From Rhipicephalus microplus (taxonomy: Eukaryota; Arthropoda; Arachnida; Ixodida; Ixodidae), in contig NC_134700.1 in NCBI RefSeq assembly GCF_043290135.1, forward strand, positions 243,992,088 to 244,056,087: a DNA stretch of 64,000 nucleotides. The letters are read 5' to 3'. Made by a program: the position numbers and the translations under genes. This document shows positions 1-13,900 of this stretch, in pieces (the stretch's first letter is position 1; each line of letters begins with the position of its first letter). The notes beneath the pieces were generated by a model. The model saw nothing but the letters and a program-made list of their open reading frames with translations, was not told the DNA's origin and searched no databases.

Positions 1-3000
1 GACGGGATAGAGAGCTAGAGAGTATGAATAAAAGAAAAACATATATCCAAGTACTCATATACATACAAAATTACAGTTTTATGAGTGAAGGAAGTATGGG
101 CGTGTTTATGATGCAATAAATAATAGTTTGAAACAACTCTCCGTGTGCCGTTTTCTTGTTCTGGCCTTCATGCGCTTACCGGCTGCAAAATGTCGCGCCT
201 AAACTGCTTCGAGGCTACTTCATTCTGCCTTCGATAGCTTTATTATTTTCGTCAGTGTTGGACGCGTGATGCTCGTGGAACGAGCTATCGTAAACAAATT
301 GCATTCAACAAAACTAAGGACAAGCTAAAACGTAATAAAAAAGAAGTCTCCAGTACGGGTGCGAAGGCCATCTCGCGATGAAGCGTCTGTCGAGGACATG
401 TTGCGCATCTTAATGAGATTAGAATGAGCTAGTCTGAAGCTCATTACACCCCCACACATTGGTCCCCAACGGATCGAAATGTACTTGCAGACAGCGCGAG
501 AATAACACGATGCGTGCACCTTCAAGCTTTTGAAAACGAATATAGCATAAAGTGTACTAATATGGAAAGTGAATCAGGCACGAATGACCCGCTGCATTGT
601 CCGTATCTAGTGCAGAGTTTTAAGGCGCATGTATATGTATACGTCCTGTTGTGAAGCATCAGGAACCAAGAAACAGCTATCAAATGTTCATTTTGCGGTG
701 AATCGTTATATAACGAAGCCATTCATAATCATTTGAACAGTTACTTGCGCAACAAATGTTATCATTGCTATGAATCTAAAACATAAAAAAAAACGATTTC
801 GGCAGCTGCCAAACTGGGAGAATCACTAGCTTGATGTGACCGCGAGCATGGCTCCACAAGGTAATACTCTCCGTGACGCCATTGTGCCCAAATCGCAAGC
901 AAAGTGGTGATATAGAACACTATTTGCTTAAGTGTCTTGAGCTTAAGAAGCGACGGCAAAGTTTATTTCAGGAACGGTGACGTTTAGGCTCGCCATACGA
1001 CAGCGTGACTGATATTCTGCTTCCGCGTGATCACCGGATCTTCAGGAAGCAGGTGTCGTGACTTCTCTTCAACTTTTTAAATGCTACAGACCTCACATGT
1101 GACTGGGGATGAGTGACAATTAGGTTTGGGGTGTCGTGCATTGAGACAGGAGTGCCGGCACAATACTGCATGTGGAATAGCGCGAAGGCCGCCCGCTTAA
1201 GCCGGCTTACGTCGCGCAACGTGCGACTGTTTAGGAGCATACTCACGCTTAGTTAAAACAAAAACAAACAAAAGGACATTAGTTGCAATTAGCAAAGATG
1301 AAACTGGGCGGGGCAATTGCCTGCAAATCATGCAAGGCAAGATGCGCCGGTTACCTACAACATTCTAATCCTAATCTGAAAGTAATAAAAAATATAACAT
1401 ACCGAAACTCCGTGGAGAGTTAATATTGGTTAGGTTTAACGTTCGAAAAGCAGCACATGATCTGCGGAGACTTGCCTAGTCGACAATTATACCCAATCCA
1501 CAAAATCCCAGCAGGTATGTGCGACATGGTTTAGGCAAACACCGATACTCATCGATTGTTCAATGAAAATGCAATTTTCTTGCGTGTATTAGAGCGAATT
1601 AAGAAGATAATCAATACCAAAGAGCAGGTGGACAATGACGAGACCTATGACGAGCAGATACTTGCCTCAAAAATGGCAAGTACCTGCTGCAGTAATGGCA
1701 TAGCCCTTTCTGCTCATCGAAATTCTACTAAACATGAAGACGTTATCCTCGGTCAAAAGAGAATGTGCCATACAATTTGGGCAGATAACTACTCACCGCA
1801 GGTCTACTTAAAATGAAGCAGGAATCGCACATACACAATCTATTTCGCACGTAGACTTCCGTGCACAGTAAATTGCAATATAGCCACTGTATCTGCCTTG
1901 AAACACTCGAAGTAAACGTGAAATAATGTCCATAAGGTATTAATACGTGCAAATGCTTGTTAATTATTTAAATAATTGAGTATTGTGAGTATATACTGTA
2001 TTACGTTAATTTTAGCACTTCTGTAAAGTATTGTAATGGCAGCAATGATAATTTACCAAGATGTCGGTGTGCTATCGTGGTTGGTGCTTCATTGACCTTG
2101 CTTTTGCTGTAGTCTGTTGAACTAACTATATGGTTTCCATAGTGTTGCACATGGTGTATGAAACGAAGTGTAGTTCACACACGAGGCGGTGAAAACCTCA
2201 GGATGGAAGAAAGCGCGCGTCCTGAAAACTGAAGTGGGTGATAATTTTTCCAATCTGCTTTTGTACAACCTTGCATTTCTTGGCGCGATAGTGCACGGCT
2301 GTTGCTTTGCGTTGTTTGGTATTGGTGGCGCACGTTCCAAGCGTGCAGTCAACATGAAGGCATGCTCGAATTCGTGTTTTCTGGTCTAAATAAACCGTCG
2401 GTTTTGACCGAATCCCGAAAGTAGAGAAGTTTGTGATTTCCAGTAACAGTTATACCAGAAATGTGGCTCGCTGTGAAGCTGAAAAGCAGCTCTTATTCGA
2501 GTGGTCGCACTTTGAGTCGTCAAACAAGGTTGAATAATCAAGCTTACATAGATTGATTTGAACGATAATCTCCTGAAGCGCAACCTGCTAAAAAAACTGA
2601 TAAGTGCATTTCCCATGGCTGTCGAGTGCTTCAATTCGTTGCGCGATTTGTTTTTCCCATTAACTCTTCAAACGTTTTTCTCTACTGATCGGCCTCGCAG
2701 TCGTGATTTGGACGGGTAGGCACGAAGAACTTTACTGAAAGCATTCCGAGAAGTGCCACCAACCAGGAGACACCACTGGACGTGGGGACAGTTAGCAGTT
2801 AGACCTCCCACAGAGCCCTCTTCGAAGGCTCTCTGGACAGCCTAATGTGAAGCTCTGGACAGCCCAATGTTGCCAGTGCCGAGTTACATTTTTGGTCCGA
2901 TAGGTCCTTGTCACTACGTAACGAGGGGCATCGCTATATCATTCGTTTTAGATTGCAGGTCCGCCAGAGCAGATCACGACTGTACGCAGACGTGATCTGA

Positions 3001-6000
3001 ATGCACCACTCCCGTAATGTGCTGCAAGTTTTATATGGCTCGCATACAGCAGATAGTGACCCAGAAGGACTATTGGAGGTTTATCATTTTGAGCTGACGA
3101 AACCACGTGAGTTGTAAAACGGGAGTGGCTGAACTGCTGTGCCTTTTCATCAGTCAAAATGGAGTGTAGCGGAAAAGAAATCAGTACCTTTGAGAAGAGA
3201 GCAGCATATGCTCTGCGGAAACATTCACCGAATTACCGCGACATTCGGCCAGTCAGTAGAATTCTCACTGCTTGTCCTAGTTCGCCGTGAAGATTTTGGT
3301 GCCTTCCAGCTATGACACTACCTCTGCGATCGGCTCGCCTTTAAAGATATCGGGAGATCACATCATTGTGACGCCACAAATGTTCGCGATGTCTGACGCC
3401 ACAACTAGACGTCTTTGATGAAATAATTTCTCCGCATGACATTTGATGGCATATCATGTAACAGTTTTGCGCATATTTCACAGCGTATCAGTAGGTCTTT
3501 CCAAATGTCGAAGTTATTCGGCAGATTTGAAGATGTCTTTAAGTCTCACCAAATCTCACAGACCCTAATGATTAATGAAACCCTTGAGGCTGAAGCCTTC
3601 ATACATCAGCTGTATTTTAAAGTGTGTCGCGTAAACCTCTCTCAACGATGATTTAATTTTGCGACAACTAACCGATGACGTAAATGATTGAGCTGCGGCT
3701 CTTGTGATTTCTCTTATCATCTTCTGCATGATGATGTCCAAGACATCAACAGTAACTGCTGACTGAATTATTCTTGCCTATATGATAGACGCTTTCCTCA
3801 GTGTATAGTGGAAGTTAGGTATGATTGTGAAGTCACTTAATATAAATAAGCTAGTGAACAATGGCGCCTGGTGGGAAAACAAAATTCTACGCAATGGTAT
3901 CAGTTCTGTCATTCAGCCGGAGACCAGTTTCTAGGTAACAAGTTTACCAGTTGGGATATCTTCCATCTTGAATTTTTAAAATATCTGGTTCCTTTCTTCC
4001 TACATCACAAACAAAGAAATTCTCCAGAAAGTTTTCTGGAATATTTATCTAATCTTTTCACCGTTATTGTCTCCTATATATTCCCTATTTATAACACAGA
4101 AGCATCTGTCTATAGAAGTTTCATATTTTAAAAGAATTCCATTTGAAAGAGGTTTAAAGCAAGGTTCGTTTGTAGTGCATCAAAACACCGAAGTTGGAGC
4201 ACCTTGGAGCTCCAACAACCAGTCTTTCCATCTCCTGTCTTTCTTTTCCTCGCACCTGCACCTTCCCGTGAACTTTCACCATTTCGTCAATAGTTGATGG
4301 AGATAATCAACAATCGGCCCTTACAAGTTCCACACTTCCCTTACGTGATCAAGAACTTTTTCCCCAACGACATCTTTTCTCGCTTCACAAGAAGGCAACG
4401 TCGCGATTTTGCCTGCTTCGTTGACGGGAAACGTGAGCTTAGACGGCACCACTTCTCTTGCCTCTCGAATCGGGGAGACGTGACTGGTTTACTAGTTGGT
4501 GCGTTAGTTAGGGATGGAACTCTTAAGGAATAAGTCTGCCTTCCTTGAAAGCTTCATAGGTAATACATAGGAGAAAATCCTGCATAGTTGGGCCACACCT
4601 CTTCTCTAATCTGTCTTCTGAGTGTCTCTTCATTCGCATATTCTGCAGTTGCTTTGGAAGCACTTGCTTTGGAAAGCATGACACCAGATCGAAAATTGAA
4701 GGTGCGAACACAGAGAGGTCAGATAGGCAATGCGAAGTTCGCCATTTACGCTTTTTTAGTGCGCTCTGTAACTTCAAACGAGTGGCGTGACATGAAGTCT
4801 AAGCCACACTCAGCGCCTTGGCTATACGAGTGGCGCTGGCTAATGCTCTCGCGGATTAGACGCACAGAAATGCACATCGAAGATGACATGAGAAGGCGCT
4901 CATTTGGTGGAGCATCAGATAGTTAATCGGGCTTAAAGCGCCGTTGTAAAAAATGCAGTTTTTTTGTCCAATTAGTTTGATTTCAGCTTATGCCGTTATA
5001 AACACACAACAACAATAATAACGAATCATGTGTTCTGTACTTTCTATGGATTATTTTAATTTCTCTTCATTTGGTTGTGTCTAATTTAGAAACGAGTCGC
5101 TTGAAGGATACTCCTTCTTCAGGGCTAGGTGGCCTACATTAGCACCAGCCCTGATGCATGCCTTACAATACAAGCTCGTTACTCATATTCAATGCTTAGC
5201 CTATCATCGTTTGTGCACACACTCCTAATGACACACCAACACAATCGGGCCTTCGATGTAATAACGTGAAAGGTCTTGTCTGCGTTATCTTTTAGGATAA
5301 TGCTTCATTGCACAGGGAAAGCGCACACATTACTGAAACGCAATTTGCAAGATAAGTAGTTTTGTTGCATTGCTCGTTAGAGCAAAAAGTATTTTTTTGG
5401 TGCAATTTCACAGCAATTTTATCCCTGTGTCAACTCGTACGCAAAACGAGATGAGAACTGTTCCTTTATTTATTTAACGTACCCTTGGCGCTTCAAAAAA
5501 GGAACGAACACAGAAGAAATCAACTGTGTACGCATACTCATATTTTATTTTTCGAGTGATATTGGGCGTAGTTGTCGACAATACGCAGAAAAAAAGGGCA
5601 ACTTGCACGAGCATTTTTATGCTCTTTTAGTGGCTCAGGATTATTGGCTAGAGTCTTAGCAAGACAACAAAGTCTGCACGACACTTTAAAAAACCTGAAA
5701 AAAAAAGAAAGCTTTAAGAGGTGAGTCACACGGTCCATAACTATAAATATACGTGCACATTCTATTGACCTAAGCGCATGCATAATCTCGTATACGCAGA
5801 ACTGTGCAAAACTAATTTGCACTGAATATGCATGCAAAGCAGCTTAGAAAACAGTTATACGAATGAACGCTTCGTGTTTTCAATATTTATTTATTGTTAC
5901 TATGGCTACCATATTTTTCCTTATTTTTGAAAGGATTTGGAGATAGATCAATCACGGGCGTTTTTTTTCTTACAAAGCTATTTAAATTCCAAATTTATCA

Positions 6001-6061
6001 GCAACAATACAGGACCATTACATCAAATTGTGACTGCGCATTATTATCGCTATATGATTTT
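1..6061. other. No gene recognised (intergenic)
   Basis: Both strands hold only short open frames (under about 115 codons) with no recognisable domain. I could not identify any repeat family here. Small homopolymer A/T runs and a minor palindrome near 4022-4040 are the only structure I noticed. It may contain decayed transposon sequence too diverged to recognise by eye. Confidence 0.6.
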
Positions 6062-6331
6062 CGCTTTCAAGGCTGATTGATTGATTGATATGTGGGGTTT
6101 AACGTCCCAAAATCACCACATGATTATGAGAGACACTGTAGTGGAGGGCTCCGGAAATTTAGACCACCTGGGGTTCTTTAACGTGAACCCAAATCTGAGT
6201 ACACGGGCCTACGACATTTCCGCCTCCATCGGAAACGCAGCCGCCGCAATTGGGATTTGATCCCGCGACCTGCGGCTCAGCAGCCGTGTACTTTAGCCAC
6301 TAGACCACCGCGGTGGGCCGCTTTCAAGGCT
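6062..6331 (-). mobile_element. Full-length tRNA-derived SINE (tick Ruka-type) with 13-bp TSD
   Basis: The element proper is 6075-6318, read on the minus strand. Its tRNA-like head lies at the high-coordinate end. The pol III B-box-like motif is the complement of GGGATTTGATCCC (6252-6264), and an A-box-like stretch is near 6290-6305. The body follows, and the 3' end is an (ATCA)n tail seen on the plus strand as the GATTGATTGATTGAT run at 6075-6089. The 13-mer CGCTTTCAAGGCT flanks both sides exactly (6062-6074 and 6319-6331), which is the TSD of target-primed insertion. Copies with the same body occur at about 15.3, 20.3, 22.6, 27.8, 30.6 and 54.8 kb. The name Ruka is from memory of the tick SINE literature; the structure itself is directly visible. 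It encodes no protein and would depend on a LINE's reverse transcriptase. Confidence 0.88.
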
Positions 6332-6425
6332 ACTTCACGTGAATAGAATGTTTCCGCCACAATTTACTTGCACGAACTGTATACATGCTAGTTCACAAGA
6401 ATGAGAAAATAACGCATGTTCGTAT

Positions 6426-7185
<760 letters not shown>

Positions 7186-7930
7186 TTCTAGCTCTCCTGG
7201 CCGTTCCGATAATGGTATCAACACCAAACTTGGTATGGCACAACATGACTTTATGAAGAACATATTTGACTTGTCATAACATGATAATCATGATTTGTAT
7301 GTCATGAATGTCATGATTGACACTTCATGGTCCTGCAGCTCTTGAGGTGGTTTCGTTCACATGTCGTGCTTCAAAACTGGTATGGTGTGCATGATTGCAT
7401 GTCAAACACAAGCGACAGACCCTAATATGAAAATCATGACATGCGTGTGATGTAACAAAATTACTACATGTAACGCTCATGATGCGCAGGCGGCCGTTTC
7501 GCTAGCTTCACTTATACCAAATTTGGTATTACGTGACATGAATGAATGACAAAGGTCTGATACTGGTGCGAACATGATAAACATGAGATGCGTGTCATGT
7601 AACAACATGGCTACTTGCTACGCTCATGATGCACTTGCGGTCATTTCACTAGCTTCACATGTACCAAACTCGGTATTACGCAACGCGAACGAACAACATA
7701 TGTAAATGACAATCCAAACATTATTGGCTTCCCAATCACGGCATGCGTGTCATGTAACATCATGACTACATGCCACACTGATGATGCGCTCGCGGCCGTT
7801 TCGCTAGCTTCACATATGCCAAATGTGCTATTACGTGAGGTCAATGGATGACGAAGGTATGTCACTGGTGCGAACTTGATAATTATGAGATGCGTCTCAT
7901 GTGAGAACATGACTACATGACACAGTCAAG
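7186..7930 (+). repeat. Diverged ~147-bp tandem repeat units
   Basis: The motif around GCGGCCGTTTCGCTAGCTTC recurs with its GATGCRC start at 7481, 7628 and 7783, giving periods of 147 and 155 bp. Each is followed by a TTGGTATTACGTGA-like motif (near 7513, 7671 and 7825) and a block rich in CATGA words. A further unit edge is at 8780, where the TTGGTGTTACGTGA motif was the LINE target, and homologous sequence resumes after the LINE at 14532. Units are diverged, so this is an old, locally amplified satellite-like block attached to the preceding array. No coding function is evident. Confidence 0.8.
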
Positions 7931-8778
7931 GCGCCAATACATTTCGACGTGACGTGCTGCGCGTGCTCGCCGGCGTTCACTTCGTCGCGTGACGCTGGCG
8001 TTGCCAGGCCAGGAGCCGGTCCTGTCATATGCTCGCAGGCGCGCGCCGCGCTGCGTTGCTTTGACGCATGCGTGTTTCAGCGCGTCTGGCGTTCCTCCGT
8101 CACGAAAAAAAAATTGCCCGCAGCTTCCCTCGGGGGAACACTGAGGAGGATGCGGAAGCGGTTCCGCCAACAGTTTGGCCGGCGCTGGTCGAAGGGACGT
8201 CGATCATTCTGTTTGTGGATTCGTTGGCATTCATTTCACGGCGACTTCGGACGTCGACGCGCCGTACAAACCAACGGACGAGCGGCAACTGAGCGAGCGA
8301 GCGCCGACCTTGAGTATATATACAGCGTGACGGCGCATGCGCTGTCAGCTGTCGAATGTTCTCGAAGGAGAAGCGCGCGCGCGGCACAGATGGCGACGGC
8401 GCGACGGCGCATGCGCTGTCAGCTGTCGAATGTTCTCGAAGGAGAAGCGCGCGCGGCACAGATGGTGGGCGACGGCGCATGCGCGCGCGTCAGCTGTCCA
8501 ATGTTCGAGAAGCGGTGCGGACGGCGCGGACGGCGCACTACAAGGCGCGAGTATAAGATGCTTCCGCATCTAAAAGAAGATGCAGTGTTGTCTGGGTAAA
8601 GCATCGGCACGAAATGCAGCATGTCGCATATCGCGCCGGTTGGCGTCAGGCCGCACCGACGGACGCTGTTTGCGCCGGTCTCGCCTGGCGTCAGAATGCT
8701 CGCGTTTTGCTAACGTAGCGTCGCTGTGCCCAGCGTGCGCACACATCAACGCTGCATTGGAGTATAATGGGCCCTTCA
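7931..8778 (+). repeat. GC-rich segment interrupting the 147-bp repeats, with ~70-bp minisatellite
   Basis: Between repeat unit edges at 7783 and 8780 lies about 850 bp of much GC-richer sequence. Three tandem units of about 68-74 bp start at 8329, 8403 and 8471, each beginning GACGGCGCATGCGC and containing CAGCTGTCGAATGTTCTCG or a variant. A TATA-like GAGTATATATAC (about 8312) and a second GCGAGTATAAGATG (about 8547) flank the minisatellite. Open frames on both strands are long only because the region is GC-rich; none matches a known domain. It may be an inserted element or a longer higher-order unit of the same satellite. Confidence 0.6.
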
Positions 8779-9122
8779 TGATGCGCTTGCGGCCGTTTCG
8801 CTAGCGGCACATATACCAAACTTGGTGTTACGTGAGAGGCGGCTGGAGTGAGACGCTGTGCGGACGTGTTTCGCATGAGCTCCGGCCCGGTGACCGACTA
8901 TCGGCGGACGCGCTTTTTTCTGGACTTGCTGCCAGTGGGATCGTCTGCAGGATCGTCTGCAGTGGTGTCCCTGTACCTACGGACACCACTCGTTTAGGCA
9001 AGTTTGTCCCCGTTTTTGGAGTTTCCGAGATTTTCCTATCAAGCCCGCGGTGGCAAGGCTAGGCCTATCTCCTAGGCCAAGCCTGGCCTGGGCCGCGTCG
9101 CCCGGCGTCTGACTTGCGCCCA

Positions 9123-10916
9123 ATGACCGTGGGTCTTGTTGGGCTGAAGATGGAGTACTACGTCGAAGGGGAGACTATAACACCCGAAGATTTTGAAGCG
9201 GGAGAGTGGGCTCCAGTGCTGAAGGCACAGGACCGATTTAAGAAGACTCGGCATGGCGACAACGCCAGGAGTAAGCCTTGCGAGACGCAGGCCGGCAGCG
9301 ACGGGCGCAAGACGCACGGAGCGCAGCAAGTCAAGCGGGGGAAAGCGCCGGTATGGAAGAAACGCGGACCGTTTCTCAAGTTGCCAGCCACGGATTTCAA
9401 GATTGTGTACAGGCCCCAGAACTGGGACTTGAGTGTTGTGACAGCGAGAGAACTCGGATGTGCACTGAGAGCAGCAGCGCGTCTAACGAGTGCGATTGCC
9501 GCGGAAGAAGACATTGTGCGGGTTAATGGCACAAACAACACGTTGACGGTGAGCACACCGTGCATAAATCGCAGTGGGGCATATGCGACTGTGAAGACGC
9601 TCAAGCTGGGTGATCGTGACCTGCCGGTTTCGGCGTTCGTGGCGCCGTTGGAGAACTCCGTGCGGGGAGTGATTTATAATGCTTATGATGGATGCCCAGT
9701 GGAAGAAGTTCGGGTGGGATTTCTGAAGAAGAATGAAGGCATAGACATTCTGGACGCGAGACCTCTGGGAAAATCAAAGGCGATTCAGATTACGTTCGGG
9801 GGAAAATGCATACCCCGGCAGATTACTTACTGGAACTGTCTGTATGCTGTGATCCCGTACAGAAATTTAGTCGAAACCTGCTACAACTGCAGACGAGTTG
9901 GACATCGAGCGGACGTTTGCTATCGTCCGAAGAGCAGCCTATGTCACCGTTGCGGGAAGGACCATCCTGCCCCGCCAGAAGGAGAGCCACCTACGTGCAC
10001 GCCGGTCTGCATCGTGTGCCATGGTGCGCATCACACAGGGAGCCGGAACTGCAAGTTTCGCCTGGCTCGGAAGCCACCGACAGGCCGGCAGCAGAGCATC
10101 AAAAGAGAGAGCGAAGCTGGCAACGATAATCGTTCCTCGAGGGCCACGGAGCGGTCACCGAGGGGTAAAGAAGGCAGAAGCAAAAGCAGGGACCGGTCGA
10201 GTTCCTTCCCGCCATTGCCAGGGCGCGGGGGCGGCCAAGATGGTGGACGAGCATCCAGTACCAACAGCTGCGCACGCGACACCAACAAAAAGGTGAGCTT
10301 GTCAAGCACGGCCTCCCAGAACGAAACCGCTCGAGAGAGGGAGTTAGCAGCGCTGGTTCAGCGACAGGGAGACTTGATTAAAAGAATGGAAAACAGAATT
10401 GCAGAGATGGAACGCGCACTTAGAAACGACCAACGGCAGGGGACACAGGCACCAGCAGTGCAAGGCCTACAGAAAGCGACGCAAGAGGCGTCTGCTCGCG
10501 TACAGGAGAGTGCAGCTATGGAAGTGGAGAATCGGGGGACAGTGAAGAGACCACTGCCGGGGGATGAGGTAGCTAACGCAAAACGATTAGCCGAAACGTC
10601 ACCAGTAGACATGCCACAGCCTGTTTTTAAGGTCATTAGTCTCAAGTCGGATGTAACAACACTTGCGGATAAAGTAGGCAAACAAGGGAAAAGACAGGAT
10701 AGGTTGGAGGCTCGAGTCGAAAAGATCGAAGCCAGATTAGACACAATAGAGGAGCGTCTCGGCATGCTCTCCACTGAATTTAAGGATTCCCAAACCCAGG
10801 TCATGGGCATGTTTCAACAGCTTCATACTCTATTGGAGGCAAGACTGCCTCCCGTGGGTGGCCAAGTGCCATTAGTCAACCTGGTGCCTCATCATGGCGC
10901 CTCGCCAGCAAATTGA
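9123..10916 (+). CDS. LINE ORF1 protein (gag-like, CCHC zinc knuckles, coiled coils)
   Basis: This 597-residue frame should encode the RNA-binding ORF1 protein that packages LINE RNA. I chose the ATG at 9123 because the frame is open only a few codons further upstream, without an earlier ATG; the ATG at 9150 is an alternative. The N-terminal third is basic and unassigned. Near residue 260 is a clear knuckle, CYNCRRVGHRADVC (CX2CX4HX4C). It is followed by CHRCGKDH and by CIVCHGAHHTGSRNC, so two or three zinc-binding units. A low-complexity Arg/Ser/Gly stretch comes next. Two heptad-rich segments follow, around LAALVQRQGDLIKRMENR and around KQGKRQDRLEARVEKIEARL, likely coiled coils for multimerisation. 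The frame is intact. It overlaps ORF2 by 23 nt in a different frame, so ORF2 would need reinitiation or termination-coupled translation. Confidence 0.88.
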   Translation: MTVGLVGLKMEYYVEGETITPEDFEAGEWAPVLKAQDRFKKTRHGDNARSKPCETQAGSDGRKTHGAQQVKRGKAPVWKKRGPFLKLPATDFKIVYRPQNWDLSVVTARELGCALRAAARLTSAIAAEEDIVRVNGTNNTLTVSTPCINRSGAYATVKTLKLGDRDLPVSAFVAPLENSVRGVIYNAYDGCPVEEVRVGFLKKNEGIDILDARPLGKSKAIQITFGGKCIPRQITYWNCLYAVIPYRNLVETCYNCRRVGHRADVCYRPKSSLCHRCGKDHPAPPEGEPPTCTPVCIVCHGAHHTGSRNCKFRLARKPPTGRQQSIKRESEAGNDNRSSRATERSPRGKEGRSKSRDRSSSFPPLPGRGGGQDGGRASSTNSCARDTNKKVSLSSTASQNETARERELAALVQRQGDLIKRMENRIAEMERALRNDQRQGTQAPAVQGLQKATQEASARVQESAAMEVENRGTVKRPLPGDEVANAKRLAETSPVDMPQPVFKVISLKSDVTTLADKVGKQGKRQDRLEARVEKIEARLDTIEERLGMLSTEFKDSQTQVMGMFQQLHTLLEARLPPVGGQVPLVNLVPHHGASPAN

Positions 10917-13900
10917 GATTTGGCAGTGGAACTGCAGGGGCTTTCGTCAAAAGCGGGGTAACCTGCAGTTGCACGTACAAAATCTTGACAGTAAACCAGA
11001 CATAATAGCCTTACAGGAGGCTAGTGGTTCCGTAAAATTACCTGGATTTAAGGCATTTACAGCGCCAGGAACTGATTCAAGGGGCGTATCACGCGTCTTC
11101 ACAGCCGTGCTAGTCCATCGCAACATCACTGCCATTCAGCATTCCGTAGATAGCAGCAGGGAAGACTATGTCTTGCTTGAGATTTTGCCTAAACGAAAGT
11201 ATGAGAAGAGTCTGTTTTTACTTAATGTGTATAGTTCTCCAAAAGATAAAGGATTGGGCTTGCCACAACTCCTGATTCAAACTCAACGGTTAGCAGCTCG
11301 CGCTCCGCTTATAGTGGTAGGAGATTTCAATGCGCCTCACCCGGAGTGGGGTTATATTCGAGCCAGCCCAAAGGGCAATCGGCTTTGGCAAGTTGCCCGG
11401 GATCTGCGATGGACGCTGTTAAACAATCCACAAGATCATACGAGGATAGGCAACAGCATAAGCATGGATACCTCCCCAGACCTTACGTTTTTTAGAGGCA
11501 TCAGTAATGCAAAGTGGATTAACACGGGACAAGCGCTAGGAAGTGATCACTATATCCTTTCCACGACTTTTAGCGCTGCGAAGCATAAAGACAAAGTGAG
11601 GGGGCATAGAATTACAGATTGGGACAGATTTAGGAAAAACAGAGCAGACACTGTAAACGGGAAAATTAATGACCTGGATGCATGGGTACAGGCGCTCAAG
11701 GAGGATGTAAGTAATACCACGGTAGAAGTGCCAGTCGAGCAGGAGGAGTTTACCGCTGACTCGAGACTATTACACATGTGGGAAGCGCACGCGAGTCTCT
11801 TGAGAAGGTGGAAGAAGCAAAAACATAATGGCGCCCTTCGCAGAAGGACTGCCAAGTTAGAACGTAAAATCGAAAATTATACAATTGAGTTGCAAGCCAA
11901 GCAGTGGGGCCAGATTTGTGATCGCATGAATGGACAGTTTAGATGCAAAAAGACATGGCAGCTGTTAAGGCATCTTTTGGATCCGGCAGCAACAAAATCG
12001 GCGCAACGGGGGCAAATGACTCGGTTAATGCATCAATATGAAGGCACAATTGGAGAGTTTATACAGGAACTCCGGAATCGGTACATAACTGATGGAGTAG
12101 ACGGTTGCTTACCACACTACTCGGGGCTGGAAAACTCAGACCTAGATGAAGAGTTCACAATTGCGGAGGTGGAGTTTGCCATGGGGCAGCTGCGTACTAC
12201 GTCTGCCGCAGGTCCGGATGGAGTTACTAATAAAATGCTGAGAAACCTAGACTTCAAATCGGTCGGGGCGATCACTGACTTGATAAATGAGTATTGGGTG
12301 GCCGGGGAGATCCCAGCACAATGAAAGCATGCTAGGATTATATTTATTCCGAAGCCAGGCAAGAAACTCTGCTTGGAAAACCTGCGCCCCATATCGCTGA
12401 CATGATGCGTGGGCAAATCGATGGAGCACGTGGTTCTCAACAGGCTTCAGAATTATGCAGAGGACAAGGCCATCTTTCCCCCAACTATGATAGGTTTCAG
12501 GGCCAATTTGTCCACACAGGATGTCATGATACAGTTAAAACATGATGTAGTCAATCCCGGGCATGGCACGGGCACCAAAACTGTATTGGGGCTTGACCTG
12601 AATAAAGCTTTCGACAATGTTTCGCATGAGGCAATATTGAATAACCTATCAGAAATTGGCCCAGGGGTCAGGACATTTCGCTACATCAGATCATTCTTGG
12701 AGGGCCGAACCGCAGAAATTTCAATAAGAGATATCAAATCGGACTCATTCGCGTTGGGAGGCAAAGGGACGCCGCAGGGTTCAGTTTTGTCACCGTTCCT
12801 GTTTAACATCGCCTTAATTAAAATACCGCCGAGGCTGGAGGAGATACCGGGACTCAAACACACATTTTATGCAGATGATATTACTCTATGGGTAACCAGG
12901 GGTAGTGACGCGCATCTGGAAGAAACACTGCAACAGGCAGTTATTATTGTCGAAGAGTTGGCAGGGGAGGCGGGACTTTCATGCTCTCAGCCAAAGTCCG
13001 AGCTCTTTGTGGTTCGGGACAAACCCAGAGGGCTACATGCAAGACACTATATTCCGCCACCGCCGTTAGAGGCAAAGGTAGGGGGTAGGCCGGTAGCTGA
13101 AGCTCAAACGATTAGAATTCTTGGCCTATATCTGCAAACTAACAGGAAGAATAGGATGGCCCTTGAAAAACTTAAGACCACGGTCAATGCTACTGTCAGG
13201 CTAATCAGAAGAATCGCTAACTGTAAGAGCGGGGTTAAAGAAAAAGAACTCTGTAAGCTAGTACAGGCGTTTGTACTCAGCAGGATTACTTACGCGACAC
13301 CTTATATGAAGTTGGATGCCGCAGAAAAAGGTAAGGTCGAGGCTATGATCCGGCAAGCTTACAAGGCAGCGCTTGGGTTGCCTAACAACGCGCCTACAGA
13401 AAGGCTATTAAAACTAGGGGTACACAACACCCTGGATGAATTATGGGAGGCGCATCTGGTGATGCAGCACGCTAGGCTTTCGACAACCAAAGCGGGCAGG
13501 ATTATATTGGAAAGGATTGGCATTGGAGCAGAGGCTCCCACTGGGGACACTAAAATTCAGGTGCGGCGAGAGTTACATAAGGCCCTGTACACAAAACCTT
13601 TGCCCAAAAATATGCATCCGATTCACCATACGCAGCGCAGGCAGGCAAGAGCCAGAGCTTAACACGTTGAGTACGGCGAGTACAAAGCGGCAGTCTATAC
13701 AGATGTTGCGGAATATAAGGACAAAGACGCTTTTGTGATTGTGGTGGTGGACAGGCGGGGGCGCTTGATCGCTTCTGGATCGGTCAAAACCCGCTCCTCG
13801 GAAACTGCAGAGAAAGCGGCAATAGCGCTAGCTATAACTAATTCGCAGTCCAATTTGATTTTCAGTGATTCAAAGACAGCCATCCGAAATCTGGCGAGGG

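Noticed and set aside
2740..3170. Possible LINE C-terminal remnant
   Set aside because: A few words resemble LINE C-terminal coding sequence, but no ordered series of matches could be found.
8100..8599. Several 66-216 codon frames, Arg/Ala-rich
   Set aside because: GC-rich minisatellite with few stops on either strand; no domain, no conserved start.
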